Origin: Aliagarivorans taiwanensis DSM 22990
Lineage (GTDB): Bacteria; Pseudomonadota; Gammaproteobacteria; Enterobacterales; Celerinatantimonadaceae
Direction: 5' to 3'
Assembly: GCF_000429505.1 (NCBI RefSeq)
Contig: NZ_KE386912.1
Span: forward strand, 1-64,000
DNA: 64,000 nucleotides
Shown here: one piece after another, positions 51,335-61,877 of the stretch
How positions within the stretch are numbered: position 1 is the first letter of the stretch
Layout: the number at the start of each line of letters is the position of its first letter
The notes under the pieces: model-generated
The model's database searches: none
Seen by the model: the letters and a program-made list of their open reading frames with translations, nothing else
Told to the model about the DNA's origin: nothing
Position numbers and translations under genes: made by a program

Positions 51335-52441
51335 ATGAATTACAAACAACAACAACAGTCTTTATGGTGGCGCTTCCACATCGATTGGCCGCTGCTGCTT
51401 GGGCTGCTGGCACTGATGGGCCTGAGCTTGGTGGTGCTCTACAGCGCCAGTGGCGAGAGCATGGCCATGGTGCAACGACAGCTGATCCGCTTTGGCGTGG
51501 CCTTCTTTGCCATGCTGGTACTGGCGCAGATTCCGCCTGATGTATACCAACGCTGGGCACCACTGGCCTATGGCGTAGGCCTGGCCTTGCTGGTTGCGGT
51601 ATTGGTGATGGGGGAAGTCGGCAAAGGCGCGCAGCGTTGGCTGAATCTAGGCTTTGTGACCTTCCAGCCCTCCGAGATCATGAAGCTGGCCGTCCCGTTG
51701 ATGGTCGCCCGTTATATCAGTGCCCAGCCACTGCCACCGCGCTTTAAGTACGTGGCCATTGGCGTGATTATCGCCATGGCCCCGGCGCTACTGATCGCCA
51801 AACAGCCCGACTTAGGCACCTGTCTGCTGGTTGCCTGCTCTGGGATTTTCGCCCTGTTTCTCGCGGGCATGAGCTGGAAGCTTGTGGGGCTGGCGGCCGC
51901 GTTAGTCTCAGGCTTTGTGCCCATTCTGTGGTTCTTCCTGATGCGCGATTACCAGCGCCAGCGAGTGCTGACCCTGCTTAATCCCGAAAGCGATCCGCTT
52001 GGAGCTGGCTACCATATTATCCAGTCGAAGATTGCCATCGGCTCCGGCGGCTTCGGCGGCAAGGGCTGGCTGCACGGCACCCAGTCGCAGCTCGACTTCC
52101 TGCCCGAGCGGCACACCGACTTTATCTTTGCGGTGTTGGCTGAAGAGTTCGGCTTTATCGGGGTTGCGGCGATGTTCTGTCTGTACCTGTATGTCACCGG
52201 ACGCGGCATGTTTATCGCGGCGCAAGCGCAAACCGCCTTTGGTCGCCTGCTGGCCGGTTGTATCACCCTGACCTTCTTCGTGTACGTGTTTGTTAACGTG
52301 GGTATGGTGAGTGGCCTGCTACCGGTGGTGGGGGTTCCGCTGCCATTAATCTCCTATGGCGGCACATCTATCGTGACACTGATGGCAGGATTTGGCATTC
52401 TCATGTCAGTTCATACTCACAAACGGCTCTACGCCCAATAA
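51335..52441 (+). CDS. rodA: Rod shape-determining glycosyltransferase RodA
   Basis: SEDS-family peptidoglycan polymerase with about ten TMs, 368 aa. Visible: [43 protein letters not shown] and the C-terminal [27 protein letters not shown]. Partner of the PBP2 encoded immediately upstream. Confidence 0.97.
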   Translation: MNYKQQQQSLWWRFHIDWPLLLGLLALMGLSLVVLYSASGESMAMVQRQLIRFGVAFFAMLVLAQIPPDVYQRWAPLAYGVGLALLVAVLVMGEVGKGAQRWLNLGFVTFQPSEIMKLAVPLMVARYISAQPLPPRFKYVAIGVIIAMAPALLIAKQPDLGTCLLVACSGIFALFLAGMSWKLVGLAAALVSGFVPILWFFLMRDYQRQRVLTLLNPESDPLGAGYHIIQSKIAIGSGGFGGKGWLHGTQSQLDFLPERHTDFIFAVLAEEFGFIGVAAMFCLYLYVTGRGMFIAAQAQTAFGRLLAGCITLTFFVYVFVNVGMVSGLLPVVGVPLPLISYGGTSIVTLMAGFGILMSVHTHKRLYAQ

Positions 52442-52449
52442 GGAAGATT

Positions 52450-53412
52450 ATGCGGTATTTGCTTGCTTTGGTGTTTTTTGTCGGCGTCGCTCACGCCAAG
52501 CCCCTCGATGAGCAAGGGCTGCAACGCCTCGAGCAGCTCAGTGAGGAGTTTGCTATCGACATGGCTACCCTGCAGCAGGCCACCGAACAAGCCACCTACC
52601 AGCAGAGCATTATCGATGCCATCACCCGCCCGTGGGAGTCGCGTCCCTGGCATCAGTACCGCAACCTGTTTCTGACCGAAGAGCGGCTGGCGGCTGGTCT
52701 GGCATTCTGGGAGGAGCACCAGCAAACGCTGGAGAAGGCCGAGCAGGAGTTTCAGGTACCGGCTGAGATCATCGTAGCGATCATCGGTGTCGAAACCTAC
52801 TATGGCCGCCACACCGGTCGTTACAAGGTGCTGGATGCGCTCTACACCTTAGGCTTTTTCTACCCCAAGCGTAGCGAGTTCTTCAGCAAGGAGTTTGCTC
52901 ACTACCTGAATCTGGTTGAACAGCAAGGCTGGGAGCTGGATTACATGAAGGGCTCTTACGCCGGCGCCATGGGGCTGGGCCAGTTTATCCCTTCCAGTTA
53001 CCTGCACTACGGCGTCGATTTCAGCGACACTGGCAAGGTGGATATGCTCAATGACAAAGTCGACGCCATTGGCAGTGTCGCCAACTACTTCCGCCAGCAC
53101 CGCTGGCGCTACGGTGAGCCGGTAGTACATCTCGTGTCACTTAGCGATGAGCAAGCAGAGCCGTGGCTAAGCAAGGGCTTGGAGCTGCCCCATCAAGCGA
53201 AACAGTTGGCAGAGGCTGGCGTTGCGGAGGCGGGCGAGCTGCCAGATGATGCCAAGGTGAAACTGCTTGGCCTCGAGCAAGCCGATCACACCGAATACTG
53301 GTTAGTAAGGGATAACTTCTACGTGATTACCCGCTATAATCGCAGCCCGCTCTACGCCATGGCGGTACACCAGTTCAGTCAACAATTAAAACAAGCACGT
53401 AATGACAGTTAA
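52450..53412 (+). CDS. mltB: Lytic murein transglycosylase B
   Basis: Family 3 lytic transglycosylase, 320 aa. Signal peptide at residues 1-16 (VGVAHA) without an obvious lipobox cysteine, unlike E. coli MltB, so probably periplasmic rather than lipid-anchored. Catalytic Glu in IIVAIIGVETYYGRHTGRYKV. GSYAGAMGLGQFIPSSYLHYGVDF and GSVANYFRQHRWRYGEPV are typical. Overlaps rlpA by 11 bases. Confidence 0.94.
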   Translation: MRYLLALVFFVGVAHAKPLDEQGLQRLEQLSEEFAIDMATLQQATEQATYQQSIIDAITRPWESRPWHQYRNLFLTEERLAAGLAFWEEHQQTLEKAEQEFQVPAEIIVAIIGVETYYGRHTGRYKVLDALYTLGFFYPKRSEFFSKEFAHYLNLVEQQGWELDYMKGSYAGAMGLGQFIPSSYLHYGVDFSDTGKVDMLNDKVDAIGSVANYFRQHRWRYGEPVVHLVSLSDEQAEPWLSKGLELPHQAKQLAEAGVAEAGELPDDAKVKLLGLEQADHTEYWLVRDNFYVITRYNRSPLYAMAVHQFSQQLKQARNDS

Positions 53413-54199
53413 GACCCTATTACAAGGGGCAGCGGTGCTCACCACTGCCGCCCTGCTCGCCGCCTGCTCAGGCTCCTCCTCGCGCTATTCGATGCGCAAT
53501 GACACCGCGCCCACCCAGATCCCCGATCTGCAACATATCGAGTCACTGACTCCGCGCGACGAGCCAATGAGCGCGCAAGGCAATCGCGACTACAAGGTGC
53601 GCGGCAAAAGCTATCAGGTATGGCGGGATATCGAGGAGTACCAGCAACAAGGCGAGGCCTCATGGTATGGCAAGAAGTTCCATGGCCATCTCACCTCCAA
53701 CGGTGAGATCTACGATATGTACTCACTTTCCGCGGCCCACAAGAACCTGCCACTGCCAAGCTATGTGCAAGTGACCAATCTGGCCAACGACAAATCGGTG
53801 GTGGTACGGGTTAATGACCGCGGCCCCTTTCATGGCGATAGAATTATCGACCTGAGTTATGCCGCGGCCCACAAGCTCGACATGTTGAAAAGCGGTGTTG
53901 GCAAGGTTGAGGTCAAATTGCTGCGCGCAGATCAGAATAACTCCCCTGCCGCACTAGCCTTTATCGAACAACATCAATACTATGTGCAGTTAATGGCAAG
54001 CCGCCAGCAGGACAGCCTGCTGGCTCACCAATTGCAACTAGAACAGCTGGGGTTAACCAGCGAAATAATCGAACAAAATGGCTGGCAGAAGCTGCGCCTG
54101 GGCCCCTATAACAGCCGTCGACAGGCGGAACAAGACCTTGCTCTGATGCATCAGGGAGAATACGGGCAGGCCTTCATCGTCCAGCAGGATCTGAATTAG
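53402..54199 (+). CDS. rlpA: Septal ring lytic transglycosylase RlpA
   Basis: Outer-membrane lipoprotein that cleaves stem-peptide-free glycan strands in some gammaproteobacteria. 265 aa. Lipobox LLAAC (Cys22). A double-psi beta-barrel domain (GEASWYGKKFHGHLTSNGE ... VVVRVNDRGPFHGDRIIDLS) has the catalytic Glu and Asp region. A C-terminal SPOR domain follows (YYVQLMASRQQDSLLAHQLQLEQLGL). It sits between mltB and dacA, a cell-wall remodelling group. Confidence 0.94.
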   Translation: MTVKTLLQGAAVLTTAALLAACSGSSSRYSMRNDTAPTQIPDLQHIESLTPRDEPMSAQGNRDYKVRGKSYQVWRDIEEYQQQGEASWYGKKFHGHLTSNGEIYDMYSLSAAHKNLPLPSYVQVTNLANDKSVVVRVNDRGPFHGDRIIDLSYAAAHKLDMLKSGVGKVEVKLLRADQNNSPAALAFIEQHQYYVQLMASRQQDSLLAHQLQLEQLGLTSEIIEQNGWQKLRLGPYNSRRQAEQDLALMHQGEYGQAFIVQQDLN

Positions 54200-54272
54200 T
54201 TTGCTTTCGACGAAACCGTGAGGTTTTTGGATCGGGAGTTTAAGTTCACGTTTAACAGCCAAAGAGCGAACA

Positions 54273-55448
54273 ATGAACAAAAGTTTTCTTAAACGGGTTA
54301 TCGGCGCTTCTGCACTAATCATTAGTGTTTCCAGCGTTGCAGCACCGACACCTCAAGTAATCCCCAATGCACCGCTGATCTCCGCCAAAGCCTATTATCT
54401 TATCGACTTCGACTCGGGTCGTGTATTGGCAGCGCAAAACGAACAAGACCGCCTGGCCCCTGCCAGCCTGACCAAGATCATGACCAGCTACATCATCGGC
54501 CATGAAGTCAAATCAGGGAACCTGGGTCTGGACGATACCGTGACCATCTCCAAGAACGCTTGGTCGCGTAACTTCCCAGATTCTTCCAAGATGTTTATCG
54601 AGGTGGGCAAGCAGGTCAAAGTGTCTGATCTGAACCGCGGCATCATGGTGCAATCAGGCAACGATGCCTGTGTGGCCATGGCCGAGCATATCGCCGGTAG
54701 CGAAGATGCCTTTACCTCATTGATGAACTCATGGGCCGAGCACCTAGGCATGGCGAACACCCGTTTTGCCAACAGCCACGGCTTGGATGACGACGACCAA
54801 TACACCACGGCAGAAGACTTGGCGATCCTAGCCAAGGCCATGATCGGCAACCTGCCAGAGCAGTACGCGGTATACAGCGAGAAGTCGTTTACCTTCAACG
54901 GCATCACCCAGCACAACCGTAACTCACTGCTGTGGGACCAAAGCCTGAACGTGGATGGCATGAAGACCGGCCACACCAGCAACGCCGGCTATAACTTGGT
55001 ATCCTCTGCCACCCAAGATGAGATGCGCCTGATCTCCATCGTATTGGGTGCCGCCTCGCCAAACGCTCGCGCAGCAGAGAGCAAGAAGCTGTTTAACTGG
55101 GGCTTCCGCTTCTTTGAAACCGTTAAGCCCTACAGCGCTGGCGACAGCCTGGCGCAACAACGCATCTGGATGGGCGATCAAGAACAGGTCACGCTGGGCT
55201 TGGGTGAAGATGTTGCGGTGACCATTCCGCGTGGTCAGGCCGAGAACCTAAAAGCTTCATTTGAGCTGACCGAAGAGCTAAAAGCACCGCTGGCCCAAGG
55301 CAGCACCGTGGGTAAGGTATTTATCCAGCTAGGCGATGAAGATATCGCAGAGTACCCGCTGATCACCTTGAACGAAGTGGAGCAAGGCGGCATATTCTCT
55401 CGCCTGATGGACTACATCAAGATGTTCTTCGCCAACTTGTTTGGTTAA
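54273..55448 (+). CDS. dacA: D-alanyl-D-alanine carboxypeptidase (PBP5)
   Basis: Trims the terminal D-Ala of peptidoglycan pentapeptides. 391 aa. A Sec signal peptide at residues 1-24 precedes the active site SLTKIM, then SGNDACVAMAE and KTGHT. A C-terminal amphipathic membrane anchor (IFSRLMDYIKMFFANLF) is typical for PBP5. Flanked downstream by a strong terminator. Confidence 0.96.
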   Translation: MNKSFLKRVIGASALIISVSSVAAPTPQVIPNAPLISAKAYYLIDFDSGRVLAAQNEQDRLAPASLTKIMTSYIIGHEVKSGNLGLDDTVTISKNAWSRNFPDSSKMFIEVGKQVKVSDLNRGIMVQSGNDACVAMAEHIAGSEDAFTSLMNSWAEHLGMANTRFANSHGLDDDDQYTTAEDLAILAKAMIGNLPEQYAVYSEKSFTFNGITQHNRNSLLWDQSLNVDGMKTGHTSNAGYNLVSSATQDEMRLISIVLGAASPNARAAESKKLFNWGFRFFETVKPYSAGDSLAQQRIWMGDQEQVTLGLGEDVAVTIPRGQAENLKASFELTEELKAPLAQGSTVGKVFIQLGDEDIAEYPLITLNEVEQGGIFSRLMDYIKMFFANLFG

Positions 55449-55508
55449 TAGCAGATATTGCTATTAGCAAACGGTGAGATAGCAACGCTTAGTTTTAGAA
55501 TAATTGCG

Positions 55509-55536
55509 AAAAACGCGTTAAAATAACGCGTTTTTT
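55509..55536 (+). terminator. Rho-independent terminator after dacA
   Basis: AAACGCGTTA/TAACGCGTTT with an AAA loop and T run. A weaker hairpin TAATAGC/GCTATTA lies at 55446-55466. Confidence 0.85.
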
Positions 55537-55578
55537 GTTACATCCCGACGCAATCACTGCGTCTTACTAGGATCGACT

Positions 55579-55842
55579 ATGCAACATAAGTTTGATGAGC
55601 TGATGGAGTTCCCTTGTGACTTCACGCTAAAGATCATGGGCGTCAACAACGACACCCTTGAGCAACAGGTTCTGGAAGTGATTCAGCGACTGGCTCCTGG
55701 TGATTACTCACCGAAAAGCAAACCTAGCAGCAAAGGTAACTACGTATCACTGACCCTGTCAGTGCGTGTTACCAACGCAGAGCAGGTAGAAAGCCTCTAC
55801 CGCGAGGTTGGCGCCATCGAAGACGTGAGGCACGTACTCTAA
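55579..55842 (+). CDS. ybeD: YbeD family protein (DUF493)
   Basis: 87-residue ferredoxin-like-fold protein found between dacA and lipB in many gammaproteobacteria. [21 protein letters not shown] and the ending [15 protein letters not shown] are characteristic. E. coli YbeD is linked to lipoate metabolism by position only. It is the first gene after the dacA terminator, so probably co-transcribed with lipB-lipA. Confidence 0.94.
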   Translation: MQHKFDELMEFPCDFTLKIMGVNNDTLEQQVLEVIQRLAPGDYSPKSKPSSKGNYVSLTLSVRVTNAEQVESLYREVGAIEDVRHVL

Positions 55843-55843
55843 G

Positions 55844-56485
55844 ATGGCACCACTGATCGTCCGCCATCTCGGCTTACAGGAGTATCTGCCCACTCAGGCA
55901 GCAATGAAGGATTACACAGAGCAGCGCGACGATCACAGCCCCGACGAGCTTTGGGTAGTAGAACACCCACCGGTGTTCACCCAAGGCCAAGCGGGCAAAC
56001 CGGAACACCTGCTACAAAGCAGCGATATTCCGGTGGTACAGACCGAACGGGGCGGTCAGGTCACCTACCACGGCCCCGGCCAACTGGTGGTCTACACCCT
56101 GATAGACCTGAAGCGCGCCAACATTGGCGTGCGCGAGCTGGTCAGCCATATTGAGAACTGCTTGATTGCGGTGCTTGGCGACTACGGCATCGAGGCCGCT
56201 GCCAAGAAAGACGCCCCCGGCGTTTACGTTGATGGGCAGAAGATCGCATCCCTAGGTCTGAAGATCCGCAAGGGTCGCTCCTTCCATGGACTGGCGCTGA
56301 ACGTCGCCATGGATTTAAACCCGTTTTTGCTGATCAATCCCTGCGGCTACGCCGGGTTGGTCATGACACAAACCAGTGTGCTCGGTGGCCCCACTTCGGT
56401 AGAAGAAGCCGCCCAGCGAGTTGCCGCGCAGTTTGCCAAGCAGCTCAACTACAGTGACGTAACTGAACAGAGAGGATTTCAATGA
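55844..56485 (+). CDS. lipB: Octanoyl-[ACP]:protein N-octanoyltransferase
   Basis: Transfers octanoate from ACP to lipoyl domains, the first step of lipoic-acid synthesis. 213 aa. [23 protein letters not shown], the catalytic Lys in [23 protein letters not shown] and the catalytic Cys in INPCGYAGL are intact. Overlaps lipA by four bases (ATGA). Confidence 0.97.
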   Translation: MAPLIVRHLGLQEYLPTQAAMKDYTEQRDDHSPDELWVVEHPPVFTQGQAGKPEHLLQSSDIPVVQTERGGQVTYHGPGQLVVYTLIDLKRANIGVRELVSHIENCLIAVLGDYGIEAAAKKDAPGVYVDGQKIASLGLKIRKGRSFHGLALNVAMDLNPFLLINPCGYAGLVMTQTSVLGGPTSVEEAAQRVAAQFAKQLNYSDVTEQRGFQ

Positions 56486-57456
56486 CCGAAACCAAGAAAA
56501 AACCTCGCCTTGAGCCCGGAGTGAAACTCCGCGATGCCGACAAAATGGCGTTTATTCCCGTCAAGGTCATCCCCTCGGAAAAAGAGACCATGCTGCGTAA
56601 GCCGGACTGGATGAAGATCAAACTGCCTTCAGACAACACCCGGATTAACGAGATTAAGGCAGCAATGCGCAAGCACAAGCTGCACTCGGTGTGTGAAGAG
56701 GCCTCCTGCCCGAACCTGGCAGAGTGTTTCAACCACGGTACTGCGACCTTTATGATCATGGGTGATATCTGCACCCGCCGCTGCCCCTTCTGCGATGTCG
56801 GCCATGGCAAACCGCTGCCACTGGACCCCGACGAGCCGAAGAAACTGGCTGCCACCATTGCCGATATGAAGCTGCGTTATGTGGTGATCACCTCGGTGGA
56901 TCGCGATGATTTGCGCGACGGCGGTGCCTCTCATTTTGCCGAGTGTATCCGCGAGATCCGCGCGGCCAGCCCGGGTATCCAGATTGAGATCCTGGTGCCA
57001 GACTTTAAGGGCCGGATGGAGCGTGCGCTGGAAGCCTTTATCGACTGCCCGCCAGACGTGTTCAACCACAACCTAGAGACCGCCCCACACTTCTACAAGC
57101 AAGTGCGCCCGGGTGCCGACTACAAGTGGTCACTCAAGCTGCTAGAGCGCTTTAAAGAGATGCACCCAGATGTGCCGACCAAGTCGGGCCTGATGATGGG
57201 CTTGGGCGAAACCAACGAAGACATCGTTGAAGTGCTGCACGACTTGCGCGAGCACCGGGTAACCATGCTAACCCTTGGTCAGTATCTGCAGCCAAGCCGC
57301 CACCACTTGGCCGTTGATCGCTACGTGCCGCCAGAAGAGTTCGACCAGCTCAAAGAGCAGGCCGAAGCCCTAGGCTTTAGCCATGCCGCCTGTGGGCCGC
57401 TGGTACGCTCGAGCTACCATGCCGACCTGCAAGCCAAAGGTGTGGAAGTAAAGTAA
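56482..57456 (+). CDS. lipA: Lipoyl synthase
   Basis: Radical-SAM enzyme that inserts two sulfurs into protein-bound octanoyl groups. 324 aa. Auxiliary-cluster cysteines [12 protein letters not shown] and the radical-SAM [15 protein letters not shown] are present, as is the C-terminal RSSYHAD serine ligand region. Last gene of ybeD-lipB-lipA; terminator follows. Confidence 0.98.
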   Translation: MTETKKKPRLEPGVKLRDADKMAFIPVKVIPSEKETMLRKPDWMKIKLPSDNTRINEIKAAMRKHKLHSVCEEASCPNLAECFNHGTATFMIMGDICTRRCPFCDVGHGKPLPLDPDEPKKLAATIADMKLRYVVITSVDRDDLRDGGASHFAECIREIRAASPGIQIEILVPDFKGRMERALEAFIDCPPDVFNHNLETAPHFYKQVRPGADYKWSLKLLERFKEMHPDVPTKSGLMMGLGETNEDIVEVLHDLREHRVTMLTLGQYLQPSRHHLAVDRYVPPEEFDQLKEQAEALGFSHAACGPLVRSSYHADLQAKGVEVK

Positions 57457-57471
57457 GCACCGCCACTCATT

Positions 57472-57498
57472 AAAAAAGCGCCCTTGTGGCGCTTTTTT
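57472..57498 (+). terminator. Bidirectional terminator after lipA
   Basis: AAAAAAGCGCC/GGCGCTTTTTT with a five-base loop between the lipA stop and the end of the convergent MATE gene. Confidence 0.9.
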
Positions 57499-57519
57499 CA
57501 GTTTTAACGGCCGGACACA

Positions 57520-58866
57520 CTAAGCGGCACTGGCTTGGGCTTGCTCCACGATGGCCATATCCCGCCAACGACCGGTACGCCAGCGCCACAGGTTGATTGA
57601 GCCGCGGATCACCTCATCCATAGCAAAGCACCACCACAGCCCCAATACACCGTACTGCCATTCGATGCCCACCAGATAGGCCACCGGCATCATTGCCCAC
57701 ATAAAGCTCATGCCAATGATCGCCGGAAACTTGGCATCGCCGACGGCTTTGAGTGCCCGCCCCAGCACGATATTCAGTTGACGGAAGGGCTCCATCAGCA
57801 GGCAGATCAAAATCAGTTGGTAGGACACCGCCACCACCTCAGGGTCGCTGGTAAACAGCCCCAGCACCTGGCGATAAAACAGTAGCACCAGCAGCATGTT
57901 GAACAGGGCGAAACAACACGACACCTTAAGTGCCCGGTACAGCGTCTGCTCGGCCTGCTCATGCTCGCGCGCGCCAGCAAAGTGCCCCAGCATGATCTGA
58001 GCAGCCGTCGCCAGCGATGCCCCTAGGGCAATCTCGATAAAGTGCAAACGCAACACAAAGGTGTTGGCCGCCATGGCGGTTGCGCCGAGTAAGGCCACCA
58101 AGCTCATCACTACCATCTGCTGAAACACATAGCTAAACGGCTCTAGCATGGTGGGTACACCGATGGAGACGAACGGCCGCAGCAAGCTGCGTTGCTTGGC
58201 GAAATCATCGCGGCTGAAGCGAATGCCTTCGAGCTTGTGCAACACATAAAAGTTGAGTAGCAAGCCAACCGAGAAGGCGATGATCGATGCCAGCGCGACC
58301 CCTTTGATGCCCATCGGCTCAATGCCAAACCAGCCAAACACAAAGACCGCATCCAAGAAGATATTCAGCACATTAGAGGTCACCGCGATATACATGTTCC
58401 AGCGAGTCTTACCCCGTACTGCCAAAATGGCCCCATATGCAAAACTCACGCCGAGCAACACAAAGGCCGGGGCAAACACCAACAGATAGTCACTGACATA
58501 GCGATTGACCTCATGGCTTAGGTTAAACCACAGGCCGATCTGTTGATGGAACAACACCGTCAGCGCAAAAAACAGCAAGCCGAACAGGCTGCAAATCAGC
58601 AGGTTCAGCAAGTAGCTGGGGCTGATGAACTGCTTCTGACCTGCCCCGGTGTACTGGGCCGCCACAGTAATCCCCACCGTGGAGAGGATCGGCAAAATCA
58701 CAAACGCAATCAGCAGGTATGGGGTAACGATCCCGACCGCACCGGCAGCTTCCTCGTTGATCTGACTGATAAATGCGATATCGACAAAGCCTACCAAGCC
58801 CCCAGCCACTTGGGAGACAAACACTGGCCATGCTAGCCGGTAAAGATTGAACTGATGAGGGGACAT
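57520..58866 (-). CDS. MATE-family efflux transporter
   Basis: 12-TM multidrug and toxic-compound extrusion family protein, 448 aa. N-terminal FNLYRLAWPVFVSQVAGGLVGFVDIAFISQ is followed by repeat-half patterns (VGITVAAQYTGAGQ; ATAAQIMLGHFAGARE). The ATG at 58864-58866 with GAGAG upstream is preferred over a TTG four codons earlier. Substrate unknown. A second MATE gene of the same length and similar sequence lies directly upstream but carries a stop codon. Confidence 0.92.
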   Translation of the reverse strand: MSPHQFNLYRLAWPVFVSQVAGGLVGFVDIAFISQINEEAAGAVGIVTPYLLIAFVILPILSTVGITVAAQYTGAGQKQFISPSYLLNLLICSLFGLLFFALTVLFHQQIGLWFNLSHEVNRYVSDYLLVFAPAFVLLGVSFAYGAILAVRGKTRWNMYIAVTSNVLNIFLDAVFVFGWFGIEPMGIKGVALASIIAFSVGLLLNFYVLHKLEGIRFSRDDFAKQRSLLRPFVSIGVPTMLEPFSYVFQQMVVMSLVALLGATAMAANTFVLRLHFIEIALGASLATAAQIMLGHFAGAREHEQAEQTLYRALKVSCCFALFNMLLVLLFYRQVLGLFTSDPEVVAVSYQLILICLLMEPFRQLNIVLGRALKAVGDAKFPAIIGMSFMWAMMPVAYLVGIEWQYGVLGLWWCFAMDEVIRGSINLWRWRTGRWRDMAIVEQAQASAA

Positions 58867-59015
58867 GACAACTCTCAAATGAATACTTCAGCTAACACTC
58901 TAACGCGCTGAATAAGAAATATTTTGCAAATCTTGCGATCCTCAGCGGCGACTTCACGCTATCGAGCGAAACCTGCAAAAACTGCGTTCGACAGCGCGTT
59001 ACCATTCCCAATCAC

Positions 59016-60359
59016 TTAGCTGGTCGCTGGTGCCTGCTCGATAATCGCCATCTCGTGCCAGCGGCCGCTGCGCCAACGCCACAGGTTCACCGATCCACGC
59101 AAGATCTCATCGCCAAGGAATGCCGCCCACACACCGAGCAAGCCATACTCCCAGCGGATGCCAATCATATAAGCCACCGGCACCACAAATATCATCGCGC
59201 CAATTCCCACCGCAGCCGAGAAGGCCGCGTCACCGACCGCCTTTAGGGCTCGGCCAACGATAATGTTGATCTGACGAAACGGCTCCATAATCAGGCACAT
59301 TAGCAGCAGCTGGAAGCCAAGGTTGATAACCTCCGGCTGGGAGGTGAACAGGCCCAATAACTGGTCGCGAAATATGATCAATAGCACCACGTTGCCCAGC
59401 GCAAAGCTGCAGCCGAGTTTGAGGCTGCGAGAGAGGGTCTCATAGGCCAAGGGGTAGTCGCGCGAGCCAGCGTAGTGACCCAGCATAATCTGTGCAGCAG
59501 TAGCTAAGGCGCCCCCCACGGCCAGCTCCACAAACAACAACCGCCAAACAAAGGTATTGGCCGCCATGGCGGTCACGCCCAGATAGGCGACCATCGCCAT
59601 CACCACCATCTGTTGAATCACATAGCTCATGGGCTCGACCATGGTGGCAGGACCCACCTTCACCCACAGCAAGAACACCCGCTTTTGCTTGGCCAGATCG
59701 TCGCGGGTGAAGCGGATCCGCTCCACCGCGTGCACCAAGTAGACATTAAGCAGCAAGCCCAGCAGGTAGGCACTGAGCGAGGCAATCGCAATCCCTTTAA
59801 TGCCCATCGGCTCGATGCCGAACCAGCCGAACACCAATACCGCATCAAGCAAGATGTTAAGCAGGTTACCGGCCATGGCAACATACATATTCCAGACGGT
59901 CTTGCCCTTCACCGCGATAATCGCCGCATAGGCTGAGCTTACCGCCAGCAGCAAGTACGAGCCGCTCATCCACAACAGGTACTCAGAGATATAGTGGTTG
60001 AGCTCATCGCTTAGCTGAAACCACAAGCCTATCTGCTAGGCATTGAACCAGGTAAAGACCCCCAGCACCGCGCCAATGATGGTACACAGTAAGATATTGC
60101 CAAAGTACGCCGCCGACACCAGCTGGGTCTGGCGCGCCCCGGTAAGCTGCGCCGCCACGGTGATGCCCACCGTGGCCAAAATCGGCAACAGCATAAAAGC
60201 AATCAACAGATAGGGGAAAACAATCCCCACCGCACCCGCTGCGTCTTCGTTGACCTGGCTGAAAAAGGCCACGTCGACAAAGCCCACCAAGCCTGCGGAT
60301 ATCTGAGAGATAAACACCGGCCAGGCCAACTTATACAGATTGAAATTATGATTCGACAT
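59016..60359 (-). pseudogene. MATE-family transporter with in-frame amber codon
   Basis: Tandem paralogue of the gene at 57520-58866. Two open stretches share one frame: residues MSNHNFNLYKLAWPVF to VFTWFNA, then TAG at 60036-60038, then QIGLWFQLSDELNHY to the stop at 59016. The intact paralogue reads HQQIGLWFNLSHEVN here, so a CAG-to-TAG change is the simplest explanation. Everything else looks intact (447 codons). It may be a recent pseudogene, a suppressed amber codon or a sequence error. Confidence 0.85.
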
Positions 60360-60440
60360 ACAACACTCACAATTAGCTTGCCTGCACTGGCAGCAGTGAG
60401 GCGATAAAACTGAATACTGTCTGATCATGCTAGCGATGTT

Positions 60441-60496
60441 ACCCAAGCGCGGCGGATGCGCGCTTGGGTAAGTCGACGCACCTGTTAGTGCGTCGA
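60441..60496. repeat. Two hairpins after the AGCS transporter gene
   Basis: TCGACGCAC/GTGCGTCGA (60473-60496) and ACCCAAGCGC/GCGCTTGGGT (60441-60469). No T run on the minus strand, so they may be weak terminators or 3'-stabilising loops. Confidence 0.5.
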
Positions 60497-60512
60497 TAGG
60501 GCGTGAGAGAGG

Positions 60513-61877
60513 TTACTTAGAACTGAAAAATTCGCGGGTCAGCTTAAATACCACCGGGCTCAACAGCGCCAGAGCAATCAGGTTAGGAATTGCCATCATT
60601 GCGTTCATGGTATCTGCCAATAGCCAGATAAAGTCGAGCGATGCGACGGTACCCACCGGTACGACCAAGATGAAGATCACCCGGAACACCTTAATCGACT
60701 TCACGCCAAACAGGTACTGAACACACTTCTCACAGTAGTAGCTCCAGCCCAGAATGGTGGTAAAGCCAAATACTGCCAGCGCGATGGCCACAATCGGCTC
60801 ACCCAAGCCAGGTAGCACACTACCAAAGGCCATTGCGGTCAGCGGGGCACCGTTAACACCCGAATCCCAAGCACCTGAAACCACAATCGCCAAACCGGTG
60901 ATGCTACAAACGATGATGGTATCGATGAAGGTACCCAACATGGCAACCAAGCCCTGCTCAACCGGGTTGTTGGTTTTGGCCGCTGCGTGTGCAATCGGCG
61001 CGCTACCCAGACCGGCTTCGTTTGAGAACACACCACGGGCAACACCAAAGCGGATCGCCAGCCACATTGTGACACCAGCAGCTCCGCCCAGCGCGGCTTC
61101 AGGGTTGAACGCAGAGTGTACAATCAGGGCGATGGCTGATGGGATTTCGGTGATGTTCAAAGCCAGAACAATCAATCCCGCCGCCACATAAGAGATCGCC
61201 ATAAATGGAACCAGCTTACCGGCCACTTCAGCGATGCGCTTAACGCCACCAATTAACACCAGACCTACCAATACCATAATCACTAGACCAGATACTAGAG
61301 GTGGTACACCAAAAGTAGCATTAATTGCGTCGGCAACTGAATTGGTCTGAACAGTGTTACCGATGCCAAAGCCAGCAATGGTGCCAAACACAGCAAATGC
61401 AGTACCTAGCCACATCCAGTTTTTACCCAAGCCATTTTTGATGTAGTACATTGGTCCACCAATGTGGTTGCCTTGGTCGTCAGTTTCGCGGAATTTAACC
61501 GCACAAACCGCCTCGGCATACTTGGTAGCCATACCCACCAGCGCCGTACACCACATCCAGAACAGCGCACCCGGGCCACCAAGGAAGATAGCCGTTGCTA
61601 CACCGGCAATGTTACCGGTACCGATGGTCGCCGACAGCGAGGTCATCAGGGCGTTGAAGGGGGAAATCTCACCCGCGCGCTCGCCGTCAGGGTTACGGCC
61701 AGACCACAGTAAGCGGAAGGCGGTGGGAATATTGAGAACAGACATAAAGCGTAGGCCAATGGTCAGGAACAGACCGACGCCAAGTATGCCAACCAGCATG
61801 GGGACACCCCATACGAAACCATTGACCGCTCCAACCCAATCGCTGAGAGTGGCCAGTATTTGTTGCATCGTTTCCAT
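60513..61877 (-). CDS. Alanine/glycine:cation symporter (AGCS family)
   Basis: Sodium-coupled symporter for alanine or glycine, 454 aa with about ten or more TMs. Family signatures: SALMTSLSATIGTGNIAGVATAIFLGGPGALFWMW-type region (here NALMTSLSATIGTGNIAGV), GGPMYYIKNGLGKNW and RGVFSNEAGLGSAPIAHAAAKT. Intact. ATG 61875-61877 is the first start; an ATG three codons later has a comparable ribosome-binding site. Close to DagA/YaaJ-type proteins; the exact substrate is inferred from family. Confidence 0.93.
   Translation of the reverse strand: METMQQILATLSDWVGAVNGFVWGVPMLVGILGVGLFLTIGLRFMSVLNIPTAFRLLWSGRNPDGERAGEISPFNALMTSLSATIGTGNIAGVATAIFLGGPGALFWMWCTALVGMATKYAEAVCAVKFRETDDQGNHIGGPMYYIKNGLGKNWMWLGTAFAVFGTIAGFGIGNTVQTNSVADAINATFGVPPLVSGLVIMVLVGLVLIGGVKRIAEVAGKLVPFMAISYVAAGLIVLALNITEIPSAIALIVHSAFNPEAALGGAAGVTMWLAIRFGVARGVFSNEAGLGSAPIAHAAAKTNNPVEQGLVAMLGTFIDTIIVCSITGLAIVVSGAWDSGVNGAPLTAMAFGSVLPGLGEPIVAIALAVFGFTTILGWSYYCEKCVQYLFGVKSIKVFRVIFILVVPVGTVASLDFIWLLADTMNAMMAIPNLIALALLSPVVFKLTREFFSSK

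Noticed and set aside
59016-60446. Two separate genes (336 and 136 codons)
   Set aside because: They are in the same frame and align end to end with the neighbouring intact MATE gene; they are one gene with an amber codon.
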